Below, in pieces: positions 12,271 through 26,100 of a stretch of DNA of 64,000 nt. Within the stretch, counting starts at the first letter, position 1; the number at the start of each line of letters is the position of its first letter. The stretch is taken from contig NC_069092.1 in NCBI RefSeq assembly GCF_947172395.1, forward strand, positions 6,927,418 to 6,991,417, written 5' to 3'. A program made the position numbers and the translations under genes. Source of the DNA: Bicyclus anynana. Its lineage: Eukaryota > Arthropoda > Insecta > Lepidoptera > Nymphalidae. The notes beneath the pieces are model-generated. The model worked only from the letters and a program-made list of their open reading frames with translations. It made no database searches and was not told where the DNA came from.

Positions 12271-12844
12271 CATAAGCCGTCGATCCCTATCATTAATTCA
12301 TCAAACATTAGGTAATACCCTAAGCAAATCAATACACATTAGGGTACAATAGTATTTTTTGTAAAATACTATTAAAAAGCCCTTAAAAAATTTAAGATAA
12401 AAAAAATTCAATACACATTGGAGCGGTGTGGTCCAAATCGTCTCTTACAAGGAGACTTAAGAGAAGGAGGAGAGGTCTCTTACAAATTGTAATAGGAGAT
12501 GAGTATTACCCATCAAAGTATATGTATATTGCAATAAAAGGTATACAGAGAGTATAACACATATTTTTATTACATACTCGTATATGACATACATTTTTTG
12601 TATTTAATGCTACAGAAGTACTTTAAGGTTTTAACTATATTTACAAAAAGCATACTGACAAGGATTTTATCAATTAATAACAGAGTGTTATCATTCTCAA
12701 AAAGAGGTAACTTACTTATTTCGATAATTATGACTAAGTACAACATGTAGAGAGAGGTTTTATAGTTTTAATACATAGTTAGTAGAAATAATAACATAAA
12801 GTATATAATAAAATATAGTAGATGTATATACATACATAGTAGAT

Positions 12845-12866
12845 GGATATATATATATATATATAC
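12845..12866. repeat. (TA)n microsatellite
   Basis: An alternating AT run lies in a wider tract of ATATAC variants. Typical of AT-rich noncoding DNA. Confidence 0.7.
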
Positions 12867-13937
12867 ATTATATAATTAATACATATAATGGTCGTTCCAT
12901 AAAATAGTAGGGAAAAATAAAAAAAATTTGATCATTGGATCGTATAACAGTATAGTTTAGTACGATACAATTGACGCTGTTGAGGCAATATTTAAAGCGA
13001 AATATGTCTTGTTGAGTATAAATGATACGCAACGCCAATGCTCCTGGGACGCAATTGTAATAGTTAGGTACATGTCAGTATGTTTAAAACATATAATACA
13101 ATTCTATTCAATAATAATAGCAGAAGTTCTACCGATCCCAAGTATTGTATAAACTAGATAAGGACACAATTACAAGACTGTAAATACACAATTGATACGT
13201 CGCAGCAACATAATTGAAACGTCGGAAAGAGCATAATATAATATAACCCAGAGCAAGGCCTATAGCTTTGTCTTTGAGTTTTTTTTTTATTCTTAAGTGT
13301 TTTAGAGATTAATTTAGCATGTACTTACATACTACCGGACAAAGGTCGCTTAAACTGTTAAAGTTACATCGAAATATATCAACGCGCGGTGGGAGAAGGA
13401 ATTTGATATATAATTTTTCAGAATTACTTAATAGATGTTTTAACCAAAAAGTTTCAAAGTAAAATTTTTCAAATAATGAATTGAAAAAAACAGTAATATA
13501 CAAATACATATTTAAATATTACAAAACCATGTTTTGACCTCGTAATATCTACGTTTTACATGAACAAAAACCGCTTAAGTATAATTGATTCTCCGTCATC
13601 TACGCAATCAACGTAAGCACATGTAGACAGATAGAGAAACAAAACCCATATTACATTTGTTGGTAACTCAATAGGTATGTTTGTTATTTCGTTTATCGTG
13701 TTTTGATGAATATATATGTATATGGGATTTGGATTTTAAGTAGAAATATTATATTATACGATACGATATAATGTAGATGAAGAAACCAAACTATACTTAC
13801 ATATTTTTATATAATTATATACTATAATCACATGTTTTTATCTGCAGAAATTGTAAAGGTTTAGGATGACATATGGGTATTAAAACAAATTTAACACAAC
13901 AAGGAAATTTAAACAAGAGATCTCTAAACAGGTTTTC

Positions 13938-14167
13938 TTACAAGAATATTTCGTCAATCAGTTTCTTATCTATGACTCTGTGAGGTTGTGGTCTGTTCTG
14001 CTTCTTCCTTCGTCGGTAGAGCCTCGCGTTGAGAGGATAGAGCGCGGGAGACAGGGAACATCGCACGTTGAACCACCAGTCACACGACGCGACGCCCTGG
14101 GAGAATATCGTGCCATTGGGGCACAGGAACGAAGCTTGGCGACCGTCTATGTCGCAGTAGTGCCATG
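13938..14167 (-). CDS. CBM14 gene, exon 4 (last)
   Basis: Acceptor tattttcag at 14168-14176. It encodes residues 116-191: the second half of the chitin-binding domain (WHYCDIDG, FLCPNGTIF, SCDWWFNVRC) and a basic C-terminus (YRRRKKQ...IDEIFL), ending at TAA 13938-13940. The exon is GC-richer than the surrounding DNA. An overlapping plus-strand open frame is its shadow. Confidence 0.9.
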
Positions 14168-17100
14168 CTGAAAATAGAAAGTAATAGAAGTTAGTGAGAT
14201 ATAATGCAATAAAAATCCGTAGCAGGGAAGTAGTTCATAGCCAGCATGTGACATGGCCGAATTAAAGAGGTCAAAGTAGGCAGGGCTAGTATTCTATATG
14301 AGAAACAGCGGACGCCCCGCGGTTTCACCCGTGTAGAATATTGGGATATATTATAAGCCTATGTTACTCCCTGTTAATTATGATATTTATTACTGAAAGA
14401 ATTTTTATAATCAGTTTAGTTGTTCAGGCGGTCAAAACGTAACAATGAAACTCACGTTCGCATTCATATTAAGTTTTGATTTATTACCTAGGATAGATAT
14501 ATCATCATATGCTACCGTAAGCGTATGTAACCTTTAGGCAAAATGGCATTATATGACAACATGTTCTGTTGTAGAGGAATAGAAAAAAGCTTTTATACGC
14601 GAATGAAACTGCAGGCAATTGTTGTTGGTTGTTGAAAATAAATGTATTGTTAATTAACTATAATCCGATTATGTTTATTAAAGTTATGATATTAATTTCG
14701 CAAACTGCAACTTAAACTACATTACTGCTTTCCATCAGGTGTAATTGTGATCAAGCGCAAGCATATCTATACTAATATTATAAAGAGGAAAACTTTGTTT
14801 GTATGTTTGTTTGTTTGTTTGTTTGATTGTAATAAATAGGCTCAAAAACTACTGGACCGATTTTAAAAATTCTTTCACCATTCGAAAGCTACATTATCCA
14901 CAAGTAACATAGGCTATATTTTATTTTGAAAAAAAATAGGGTTCCGTAAGATATTTAGGTTTTTCGGACACAGGGTGTAAAAAATCAACCAGTAGAGTAG
15001 GGGTAGGGGTAGGCTAGGGGTAGGGTAGGGTCAGGGGTAGGATAGTTGAAAGTTTACATCGAGTTTCACGCGGACGAAGTCGCGGACGTCCGCTAGTCTT
15101 TCATAAAAAACAAACGAAAAATATGTTTTTGTAGTTTCAAAACATTGCATAGCTATGCAGATTGCAGAAGTGTGCTGCGTACACTCGTAATTACCTCCTA
15201 GATCGGACGTGAGACGATATGACACGTTTATTTTGAAACCAAGAAGAAAAAAAGCTGTACAAGCACTTAGGCATATAAGTGCTACTAGTTTGTCATATTA
15301 AATTATATAGGAATGTTGAAAATTACTTCTATATTTCTAAACCATACCAGAAAAGGTCCTAATGGAAATTATATAAGAAACTTGCAATATTTTATTTTTA
15401 CGTTAAAATGAATAATATTTAAAACATGCCATTTTAAATATTTTTTATAGAATCATCATCCTTTTGATCAAATCAAATTTGAGACCTGTTTTGCAACATA
15501 AATCGTCTCTTACAACGCTTCCTCATTATTGTATAGCCGCTATTAATGCATAATTCTAACGGTTTTCTGAATATTAATAAAATTATAATCAATCACATTT
15601 TATAGATAACAAAATAACTGCATATTCATAATACGAGTACCACTTTAAAAATGTCAATCGGTCACATTAAAAAATGGAATTTTCATGTAATTCCATACTA
15701 CTTAATTTATTCTAAACAACCTACAAAATTATATCGGGAAATCCGGCATATAAAATCGTTACAATGCAATTTAAAGAAATAAACTACTAATTTGACAATA
15801 AATAATGTTTTTATCGTATGCCATAATCATAAAACAGATTTATTCATTAATTTAAAAGGACCGTATACATATTTTTTATTCAGTTAGTAACTTAGTACAA
15901 AGTATCATTATCAGATGTATATGATCTGGCGTATTCGTAAAATAAGTACCTAATCAAGTTTTAACTTAAACTTATAGAACTTATATCTCTATATACAATT
16001 TAACTTAAATTATACTGAAGTGGATCTTTTATAACATAACTGTGATGTGATATGAGACTTTCTTTCGTTGATCATTTTTACCACCTCTTTGGTGTCATAA
16101 ATCGATCAATATAATGTTTTTTTAAAGAATCTTTGCCGCACCTTTTAAATATGGCCAATACTCCTCTCCAATTAGTCGGAAAAGACAGAGTCACGAGTGT
16201 GTTATTAGTTTTATTGTGTGTTAATCAGCCAGCGGGGATCAAACTACGAACCCTCGGTGATGAGTTCGGCCCCTTCACCGTTGAGCTATAGAGGCTTTTT
16301 GCAGATGAAATATGTATTATACAGATTTAATCTCACGCCCGATCATCTCGATACAACATTTTACGATAAACACACTTCCGCGATTCATCGCGATCATTAG
16401 TTGACCTCTGCAAACTTAAGGTCATTTCGCATCCTAATCTTCTAAGAACAAGGTCATACTCCGAAAATGGTTCACAAAAAGCTTGCTTTAACAATGGATC
16501 ACGACTTGACTTGTACAAATTACCTTATAGTGGGCGTACCATGTAATTAAAGTGTCTACTGTTAAAAAAATCTATAAATTATATATGAGATCAATGTTAA
16601 CTTGTAATAAAAATATTTAAAATAAAGAAAACTGGAAATGACCTTTTTTTTATACATTCACTAGCCAACGCTCAGCTTACTTTACATTTACTATTACTTT
16701 TCCATTCCGTTTTATTTCCGTTTCCGTGAAAACAAGGGGATAAAATATAGCCTAAGACACTGACAAATAACGTCGCTTTCTACTGGTAAAATAATTTCAA
16801 AATCGGTTCAGTAGATCCAGAGATTACCACCAACAACCTCACAAACTTTACCTCTTTTTAATATTAATAAAGATTATCATACATATTGTATAAAATGGCC
16901 TAATAGTTAATCCGCACTACAATATTACAAAACTTCAAATATAAATTCGTATTTCAGTATGTACTGAGATATTTTTATGCTATATTGCTATGTAGCAATT
17001 TTATTTTGACGTAGAAATTTATGAATCTTTGCAGTGAACTATATGCATACTGTAATGGTATGATTTATAATAATTGAATATATCTATTACCTACTACAAT

Positions 17101-20100
17101 TTATTATTTACTATATCGAATATATACATGAATCATAAAGAGCGTTAAAAATGATATGTCAAGGTTAGTCAGTCATTTGGTTTTTTAATGATCTGACCTA
17201 CTTCAATTTATCATCGAAACTCGAATATCATTAACTTTTGTTCTTTAATGTTAGTAAACATTGATTTATTAATGTAATGTGTACATCTTATTTTAATCTT
17301 ATACGAGTATTTGAGATCATCATATTATTATAATGTTTAAAATATTTAAAATACACATTTGATTTAATTTTTTTTTAATTTTTACGACCTCTCATAATTA
17401 AACTATGATTTTTTTAAAACCCATCAGTTAAAAAAGAGCAATACTTCGCAAGTAATGTAAGAACCACATTCAGTCGACCCCTGCCCCGGTCAAACTGAGG
17501 CACACATACTAAGCCTCATCATATGCCTATAAATACACCGCCTAGCATACCTTTTAGATAAGAGTTATGCAATGTTGATGCCTAGCAGTAGTACTGCTTT
17601 AATACTAATGCTTGGCATCAACAATACGCATGAGTATGCAGTAGGTACTTTTCTTTGTGGCTGAGGTTATCCAGGGGAACAAAGTAAAGTAAATCGTGTG
17701 TATAAGATTATGCATCATATAATCATACTTAAAATTGAGAAACTAGTGCTGTTTATAAATTTCAAGTTTGTCGGTTCCTCAATTTTTACTATATTTTTTT
17801 CAAGTTTATACCTTGTACTCAGGTCTTATCTATCTAATTTTAGTTTAATAGGATCAGCCTGGCTGTCCAGCGCGGAAATGCAGCCAGTATTCTTGCCACC
17901 ATTCCACGTGGGCATGATTTGTATAGTTATTAGGATAAGTTAGCTTAAGTTCCTTATTGTATTCTTTGTCAATAAAAAAAAAAAAAAAAATCGGTTCAGT
18001 TGAAAAAAAACAAAGTTTAATATAATATTTATTATTATTGATAATTAAAAACATCGGTAAATTATTTACCTTGGCATCGTGTGTCCATATCAGCAAAGAA
18101 GCCTGGGTATGCCTGCTCGTCACAATAGAAGTTGGTGTATGGTACTGCTCCCAGTATTGGGTAGTCTGTGCCCGGTTTGCCTGAAACATGCAATTTTAAT
18201 TTTTAGTAAACAATATATATTTCAAAGTGTACTACGTTTTAGTAAATTACATTACAAGTGTTTCTTCTTCATTAACCTATTTTCATAGACCACTGCATTA
18301 ATAAGTCCTCTCCTGATAAGAGATGAGATTTGGAGTTTAGACTCAGAACACTACTCCTGTCCTGGTTACATAGTTTAACTCACTATTCCTCAACTATTTG
18401 TTTACATAGGCAAGAACATAAAAACTCTCGCTAAATTATTCCTAGTTTCTCTCTCTATTGTTATAACGGAATCAACATTATTGTCACTACTGCAGTTTAT
18501 GTTATGCCACTTAGCATATATTCTAAATTGTACGACCTCACAACAAATAGGATATTTACCTCAATTTAACCTTCGTCTCGTAATAATTTGAATAATTGAC
18601 ATCTGATTGTTACTTCCAATTTAAAGTTTATTTATCTTAACAATTAGATACGTAGAAAAAACAACCAACTTCCTAAGAAATGATCCATAGATTAACTGAT
18701 TAGAAGTAATGTAGCGTATAAAATATGCTGAGCGCGTTGAAGTCTTTTATATGGACTTACGATATTAATAACGTCTACATTACAAATATTTTTATGTTAA
18801 ATATTGTTATACCTATGGTATTGCAATATTTTTTTATATTCTCATCAGCATCAATATAGTATGATGGATGTCCACTGCTGGACATAGGCCTCTTTGGGAT
18901 CGTTGTTAATGTAACTTTCACTGTAAGATAGACGAAGTTATAAAGCAACATATAGACTACTTTTTATCCCGGAAGACCTGTGGGATCGAAAATAGTTCCT
19001 GCAGAAATCCTTTAAAAGCTGAAGTCGCTGGAGTCTACTAGTAAATATATATTTGCATAATTTTACAAACATTAAATGCAATTACACAAAAATGTAGTCG
19101 AAAGAGAGCCTCAGTAAAACCTACTTAGTAAAAAGACAACAAATGAATTTCTACTTCAAAAACTGTCTAATCTGTCGATATCAATTACTCTTGTATTCTG
19201 GCACGATCAGTCGCGCGTAATGGCTCGCCGGCTATCTCCGTGCGATAACGAAAGTTCGTCACAGAACCACTTTCACCGACCGGACAGATTACGATAGGTA
19301 TTCGATTCTGTTAATTTTTCTTTAATTCCCGGTAGGCGAGTTTCTTTTTAAATTAATAAATATTAGGTAATGTATTATTTTACGTCTAGTGACATAACAT
19401 AATGCTTCACTCAAATAAACTTGAAAAAGTTCTCCTTTAGATATAGACCTCCTGTAAGGACTTTCGAACACCACAATCGCAAGCTTACTATGATCAGTAG
19501 CTCTTGGCTACCCGTTTTACGTAGTCCGTTCGTTTGCCGCTATTAAAACACCTTGGCAATCCAACGTCCAACAGTTCTTCTTCGCCGCTTCAGTTTTGTG
19601 ACTCGTTAAACTATGTCGATAACTTTAGTTAATCTGCGGACACATAATTTGTAAAATCGGACAAAAATTAACTGAAAATAACTCACTACACAAATCAGAT
19701 TGTGGAAAATACTCGTAAATATTTGTTTTCAATTTAAGGTAAATTTTACAACATTATGAATCTCACTCGATCGAGAAATAATAGTTAGAGTTGAAGCAAA
19801 GCGAGCCTGCGGCAATCCCGTCACCTTTGACCCTTGCCTCCTCCTAACGAACAATTGCGCTTAGCGGTCGGTTTTGCTCGACGACATAAATCTTGTTGTG
19901 AATTGAAAGTAGCAGGTATTCCGAAACCGTCCCTGGCTATCATCGTTAAATTTTGATGGTAATATCGTTTGTTACATGTCTAAACATGTTGGTTTATCCT
20001 AATATGTCTAACAATCACCATTTTGTCAAACGAAACCTTACTAAGTACTGCTTTTCGATGTACGATACATACATGCCTACGAGTAATATTTGATAATTCT

Positions 20101-23100
20101 ATAATTTGTTTATTTATTTTTAACTGGATTTTCTTTGCTACAAGATTTTGTATATTCAAGTTTTCGTCGTTATCAAAATAAAAACTTCTGGAAACAATAT
20201 GCCTGACTGAACCAGGAACAACTGAAAAGTAGGTTTCTGCGTTTTATTTATTTGGAAGTATAGGTTTGGAATTATCTAGTCTAGATCACGAAACTGCCAC
20301 ATCCTCTGGCATTTCACATTAACGGAATTTATAGTTAAGTTAAAATGTGTATAACGGAATAGGAATAATCGTTCTCGCTTCTATGGTTTTTTTATGTAGT
20401 AGTATGTATAAAGGTAGTAAGTCTGCACGTTAAAAACTAGGTGAAAAAATTATTCAAAACTATATTTTACTATGCAGACTAATAAATCATAATATGTTAA
20501 TGCATATAGACTGTTAGTTCACAAGGGTAGTGTAACCTCGATACAAATTGCCACAGACTTGATTTTGATTAATTTTATTTCTGAACGTTGACCCGAGTCA
20601 ATAACAAATCGATGACCTAACTGAAGTTACCATTACTTTCCTTTAATGATTTTGAGAGCAAGCTAATATTATGTAACATCTTCGACTCCACGTACATCTG
20701 AGCCTACAGTTTAAGATTGCAGAGCGCACATTGACAATCCGCGTGGGCCGACGATTGCTTTAACATAATATCCATGCTACTTTTACATAATTCGACGTAA
20801 AAATTCAAATCATTGATAAAATTATATCGGTTGCAAATATTGTCCATACTGAGACTTACTGCTGTAAACAACGCAAGAGATTGCAAATCAAGTTACGAAA
20901 ACTATACTTATACATCGTCGAATCGTGTTTAATTAAAACTAATTAATCAATATCATAGTTTTCACAATTTTTTTAATAAAATAGTAAAAGAGAACCTCAA
21001 ATTAGGTCATGCAAAGCTAAAAAAGTGACTGCAATACATGGATACTATTGCAATCACATTTTTAACTTTCTTAGTAAGTAGATGGTAGAATTCGATTTGC
21101 TTGGGACTGCCTTCCTAGGAGTCTAAGCTTCTGAGAAACTGCAAAACCTGGAGCATCGTTAGGAAGCCTGTTTTTATGTAAATACTTTGTTGTATCTTTT
21201 TCGGAAAGTGCGCTAAAGAATTATTAATAGTCCATGTATCTCCTTCACCGTTTTACCATCGTACTACTAAACACCAGACGAGTGTCCTCCCTCCCTCATT
21301 TTCGATATTTGAAATATTGACCGCTTTTATTGGATGGTAATGACGGAAAATTATACAGAAATCAGAACATGATTTTGAATCTAATCAATGAATAATAAAA
21401 AAAATTAAATATAATAAATAGGTACACATAAAGGTTATTTTATTCACCTGATATACAGGCAAAAATAAATGAAAATGACCCGGCAAAGCGTAAGGTGAGC
21501 GAGGACTGACAAAAACAAGGTCAGATTCGCCACGTTTATGTAATAATTTGAGATGAGGCACCGAAACCGGTGACATGATCACTTTATACCTTTGTATTAA
21601 CATTGACATTGAGAGAAGTTTCTTATTAATAGTAATTTTTAATATGAAGACTACTGACCAAAATAACGTTTTTAACGTTGATCAGGAAAGGTCTCACGCC
21701 GCTCGAAGTGAAACCTATCCTATAAATAAAGTTTTGAGGTAAATAATGAAGATGTCTTAATTTTATTGTATTTTTAATATTCTTAATATTATTTTAATAC
21801 CTTTATCTTATCGTTTTTTCAAGTTTTAATATTTTCCCAAACCCTTGATTTCTATATTAATCGACGAAAATACGGAAGACGTTTTGAATTTAAAGTGTTT
21901 ATTTATTTTTATATGACATTGTTTTTCCGAAGTCGGTTGATTGTTTTGATTTTTTTTTATAACTATGTAGGTAGGTATATAATATTTTTATATTATTGTA
22001 TTAATGCGAATGTTGTAGTAAGTAGATGAATATGTGTTACTGGATCTGTCAAAATGTGTTACTGAACGGCTGTAAGAATTTTTCTGAAATTTAACATCAG
22101 TACCTTACTAATTTAGTCTGGAATAGCACATAGAGTACCTTTGATTCTGACTTCCCCATCCTGATTTAAAACGACGAAGCAAAGCTGTACCTTGTTTATA
22201 TTTCGGAAATAACTTGCTTATCACAAAATCTCTATAGGTATGTTAAAAAATATTACGCAAATTGTAGGTATGTTAACCTGACAGTACGTTTATAACCTTG
22301 TCGTATAACTATTACGCTATTGCAAAATAACGTATTTGGTACACTGAATACATAATCATTGGGCAAATAGGATTTTAATTTTCAAATCTCATATCTGTTG
22401 ATTTCCGCCAGTTGAATGCCCGAATGATAACATAAAATTGAAAATTTAGAATAACCCCCGAATGTCATGAAATTATTAATTAATTCATGACAATGCACTC
22501 TCGATCAAGTCGTCAATATTCTATTTCAGTATATTTGCAGACATTCGGTTGTTCTTCCCCACTTTCAACCCCCAGAACTTTTAAACGGCTCAACGGATTT
22601 TCATCAAACATGTCTAAGGCCACTCGCCCGTATATTATACAAAAAAACCTATTATAACTAACTCGCCTATTATACAATAAAAACTAAATTGAAATCATTT
22701 CATCCTTTCGGAAGCTATGATGCTACAGACAGACAGACACGTCAAACTTATAACACCCCTCTTTTTGCATCAGGGGTTAAAAATTTTCTTTACAATATCG
22801 AAAACCGCTTGACGTACAATTTAGAAATTTGCCACAGAAGTATTTTATAGGCAGTAGACATCTGCTAAGAATGGATTCTGCGAGAGGGCCAGATTTAAGA
22901 AGGTCTAAAGCAGGCAAAGGCGTCCGCTAGTGCCTACATATAATTTTATATTCAGCATCAAATCACCAACTTTAAGGCTAATAATAGCTTGTCTTCGCAT
23001 CGCAGGTATAGAACATCTTCAATAATAAAAACATGCTTGTCCGGTATGTAAATGAGCGGAGGTTTTATAACGTTCAGGTGACTTTATAACATCAACATTT

Positions 23101-26100
23101 TGTATTTCAATTCGATTGTGAGATTAAGAAAATATACAGAGTGCCTAGTAAAAATTTTCAATGTTTTCATACTGTTACTGTTGCGTTAACGTAAACGCGA
23201 ATTTATATGGAATTGAAACAGTTGTGCAGTAGTGCCACTAGATGGCGCTGTATCAATTCTTTATAAATTCGCGTTTACGTTAACATGATCGTCACAGTAT
23301 CAAATTGCCACTAGGCCCTCGGTATAACGTCATCGATTAGTATATTGTGAGATCATAATGTCGTAAGTTACATGTTACTAGCACGGCAGTAAAAAATTCT
23401 TGATGGGTACTGTTTACCAACAAAGAAATTAGAAATGAAGGTAGACAACGCATGTCATTTCATAACATACTTATTTATTTTAAATTATATATGGTTTGTT
23501 TATAAAATGATATATAAGATATATTAACCATATTTAATTGTTTTAAGCTTATTAATCAAATTTATTTCATTAATTTATGAACAAGTTAATTATAACTATT
23601 ATTAGGTGTGAAGTGACCAGTGATTTACATCCTCATTTTTAATTTGTCAAGAAAAAAATCATCAAGAAAGGTTGTAGTATAGGTATCAAATATACAAAAA
23701 ACAATTAAAATGGTATTATCTAAGATTGCTGCCTGTTTTTTACCTCCCAACCATCTACTAGCCATACTAATTAAAAAATTACATTTCATGAACGTAAACC
23801 AACGTTCAATTACAATGTCTGTCGGGTCCGCTAACCTATAAGTACTTGTATACTAATATTATATAAACAGGTAATTATGTGGTATTATAATCTCTGGAAA
23901 ATTCTTTTACCACTAGAAAGGCACGTTATTTGTGAGTGTCATAAGCTGTATTTTATCCCCGTATTCTCACGGGAACGGAAACTATAGCCTGGCAGGTTCG
24001 TTGATGACACTTCCATGATATGCGGGCGACAGGGGGAAAGACTGCGCGGGTGTGAAATCGTGCGTGTTTGGAAGTGATGTGCAGCAGTCGTGGGTTTCTC
24101 ATTCATCGCTACACGACCCCCGGCTCGCGCGGAACATCGGGAGTGTTACGAACGAAGTTGCCAAGCTATACGTGAGTAAAACTATAACGAAAGCAGAATT
24201 AGTGTAGAAAGTTCTTATAGCATGTACACATATTTGTGCTTACAAACTAATACAAAGAACTACAATTTGTCAACGTAGTATATACGTATGAACAACAACT
24301 TGTGAACATAGTATAACTTGTAAAGCCTAAAATATGTTAGATCGGTGGATAAGAATGGGATTATCACTGCCGTTATTAAACTTGTTGGGCTGTGTGTTGC
24401 AACTCAGTTATAAACGCTATGGCGCAAGTCCGCAGGTACTCAAACGTGTGTCATTTAGAATATCTGAGGTTGCCATTGGTTTTGAATACTGCGTGATGGT
24501 TGGAATAACTAATTGTTTGCGATTCAGTTGAGTTTGTATAACAGGATTAAACACGTAGGAACATCTATACTTATATAAAGAGGTAAAGTTTATGAGATTG
24601 TAGGAGTTGCAATCTCTGGATCTACTGAACCAATTTTAATAATTCTTTAACCAAAAGAAAGCCACGTTATTTGCGAGTGTCATCGGCTATGTTTTATCCC
24701 CATATTCCTACGGGAACGGGAACTACGTGGGTGAAACCGAGAGGCCTCTGCTATTAGGTATCATAATGCCAAAATATTGATCCTTAGGTTCCGTGCAAAA
24801 CTAATTATTGCCAACGTATTTTTTATAGGTATGTAGTTACATAGTTAGTTTTATAAGAAGTAGAAGTTGTTTTTTCTAACTTTCATCTTGAATTTACCTA
24901 CTTGGAAAACAATAGTTTTGATATGAAAATTTTAGGGAAGTTAAAAAATAGTCAACCGTAAAATAGTCATTTTAGAGACAAAGAGGCGATTTATTACTAT
25001 TTATGTATAAATATTATTTACATAAATTTGGATGGAATTCGGTACCTCTAATGCAGGCAAAATTACAGTACCGCGAGTCTAAATACTTTTACAATGCTAA
25101 TGAAGCTTCCTTTTTAGTCTACCATCATATGGCTACGTATCGATGAGTATTTTAATAAGACGTCGCCATTAACAACTTACTCGCCATAGTGATTGGGAGT
25201 AAGTAGTTAATTACTTGACGGCTCGTAATTAAATATACGATTTAGCTGTATCAACATCATGATGTATAATTATGTTATTTTAATGACTCCCTGTTTTGTA
25301 CAAAATATGTGCAGCAATAATAGCGTCACGTCATCAACCCATATTCGGCTCACTGCTGAGCTCGAGTCTCCTCTCAGAATGAGAGGGGTTAGGCCAATAG
25401 TCCACCACGCTGGCCCAATGCGGATTGGCAGACTTCACACACGCAGAGAATGAAGATAATTCTCTGGTATGCAGGTTTCCTCACGATGTTTTCCTTCACC
25501 GATTGAGACACGTGATATTTAATTTCTTAAAATGCACACAACTGAAAAGTTGAAGGTGCATGCCCCGAACCGGATTCGAACCCACACCCTCCGGAATCGG
25601 AGGCTGAGGTCATATCCACTGGGCTATCACTGCTGCTATAAAAATATGTGCAGCAATAATAGCGTAAGACATTAATAATTTAAAATATATATTTTAATTT
25701 TTCACGCCATTTTGTATTCTAATTAATATAAATAGAAAAATATATCATTGGTATTAATAAAGGGGAATTGCTTGATATTATCAAAAAGTCAATATAAAAA
25801 GAAGATAACAACTAAAATCATCAAACAAGTATGTTTAGATTTATAAATTATGTAGAACGTAATTTTTTTTTAGAACGATGAATCTTAGGTGCGGCTAAGA
25901 TTTATATCTTAAGACGTAAAGGTCAATATGATATTTATTGAAAATTAAATTTAATTCATATGGCAAAACTATATCTCATGGCCTTGGAAAAAATATTCTA
26001 ACAACTTGTGATATAAGCTCTGTATTGCTCTCCTATAATATATGAGGCATTTGCCCAACAGTGGAATTGGGATCAAGCTTATACTTCCTAAGAATCGCTT

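Larger units (their letters stand above)
1..13937. other. Repeat-rich flank without a recognised gene
   Basis: This stretch lies downstream of the 3' end of the minus-strand chitin-binding gene. Repeats listed separately account for part of it: SINEs, LINE 3' ends and several MITEs. Between them the DNA is AT-rich, with only short open frames that show neither splice structure nor recognisable domains. The 3' untranslated region of the chitin-binding gene must occupy the top end. A minus-strand AATAAA near 13286-13291 is one candidate poly(A) signal, but the real end cannot be fixed from sequence. Confidence 0.5.
14168..18069 (-). other. CBM14 gene, intron 3
   Basis: A 3.9-kb intron with a gtaaat donor. 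It holds two family B repeats (around 14300 and 14768-15098), a SINE-like head at 16150-16300, a further family B copy at 16660 and a LINE tail at 17845-17990. The rest is AT-rich and featureless to my reading. Confidence 0.8.

Noticed and set aside
17854..18189. 111-codon minus-strand frame as a gene
   Set aside because: It covers exon 3 of the chitin-binding gene in the wrong frame plus intron and a LINE poly(A) tail.
25540..25632. Functional tRNA gene
   Set aside because: A and B boxes are present but the cloverleaf is not kept, and the segment is the head of a SINE with many copies.
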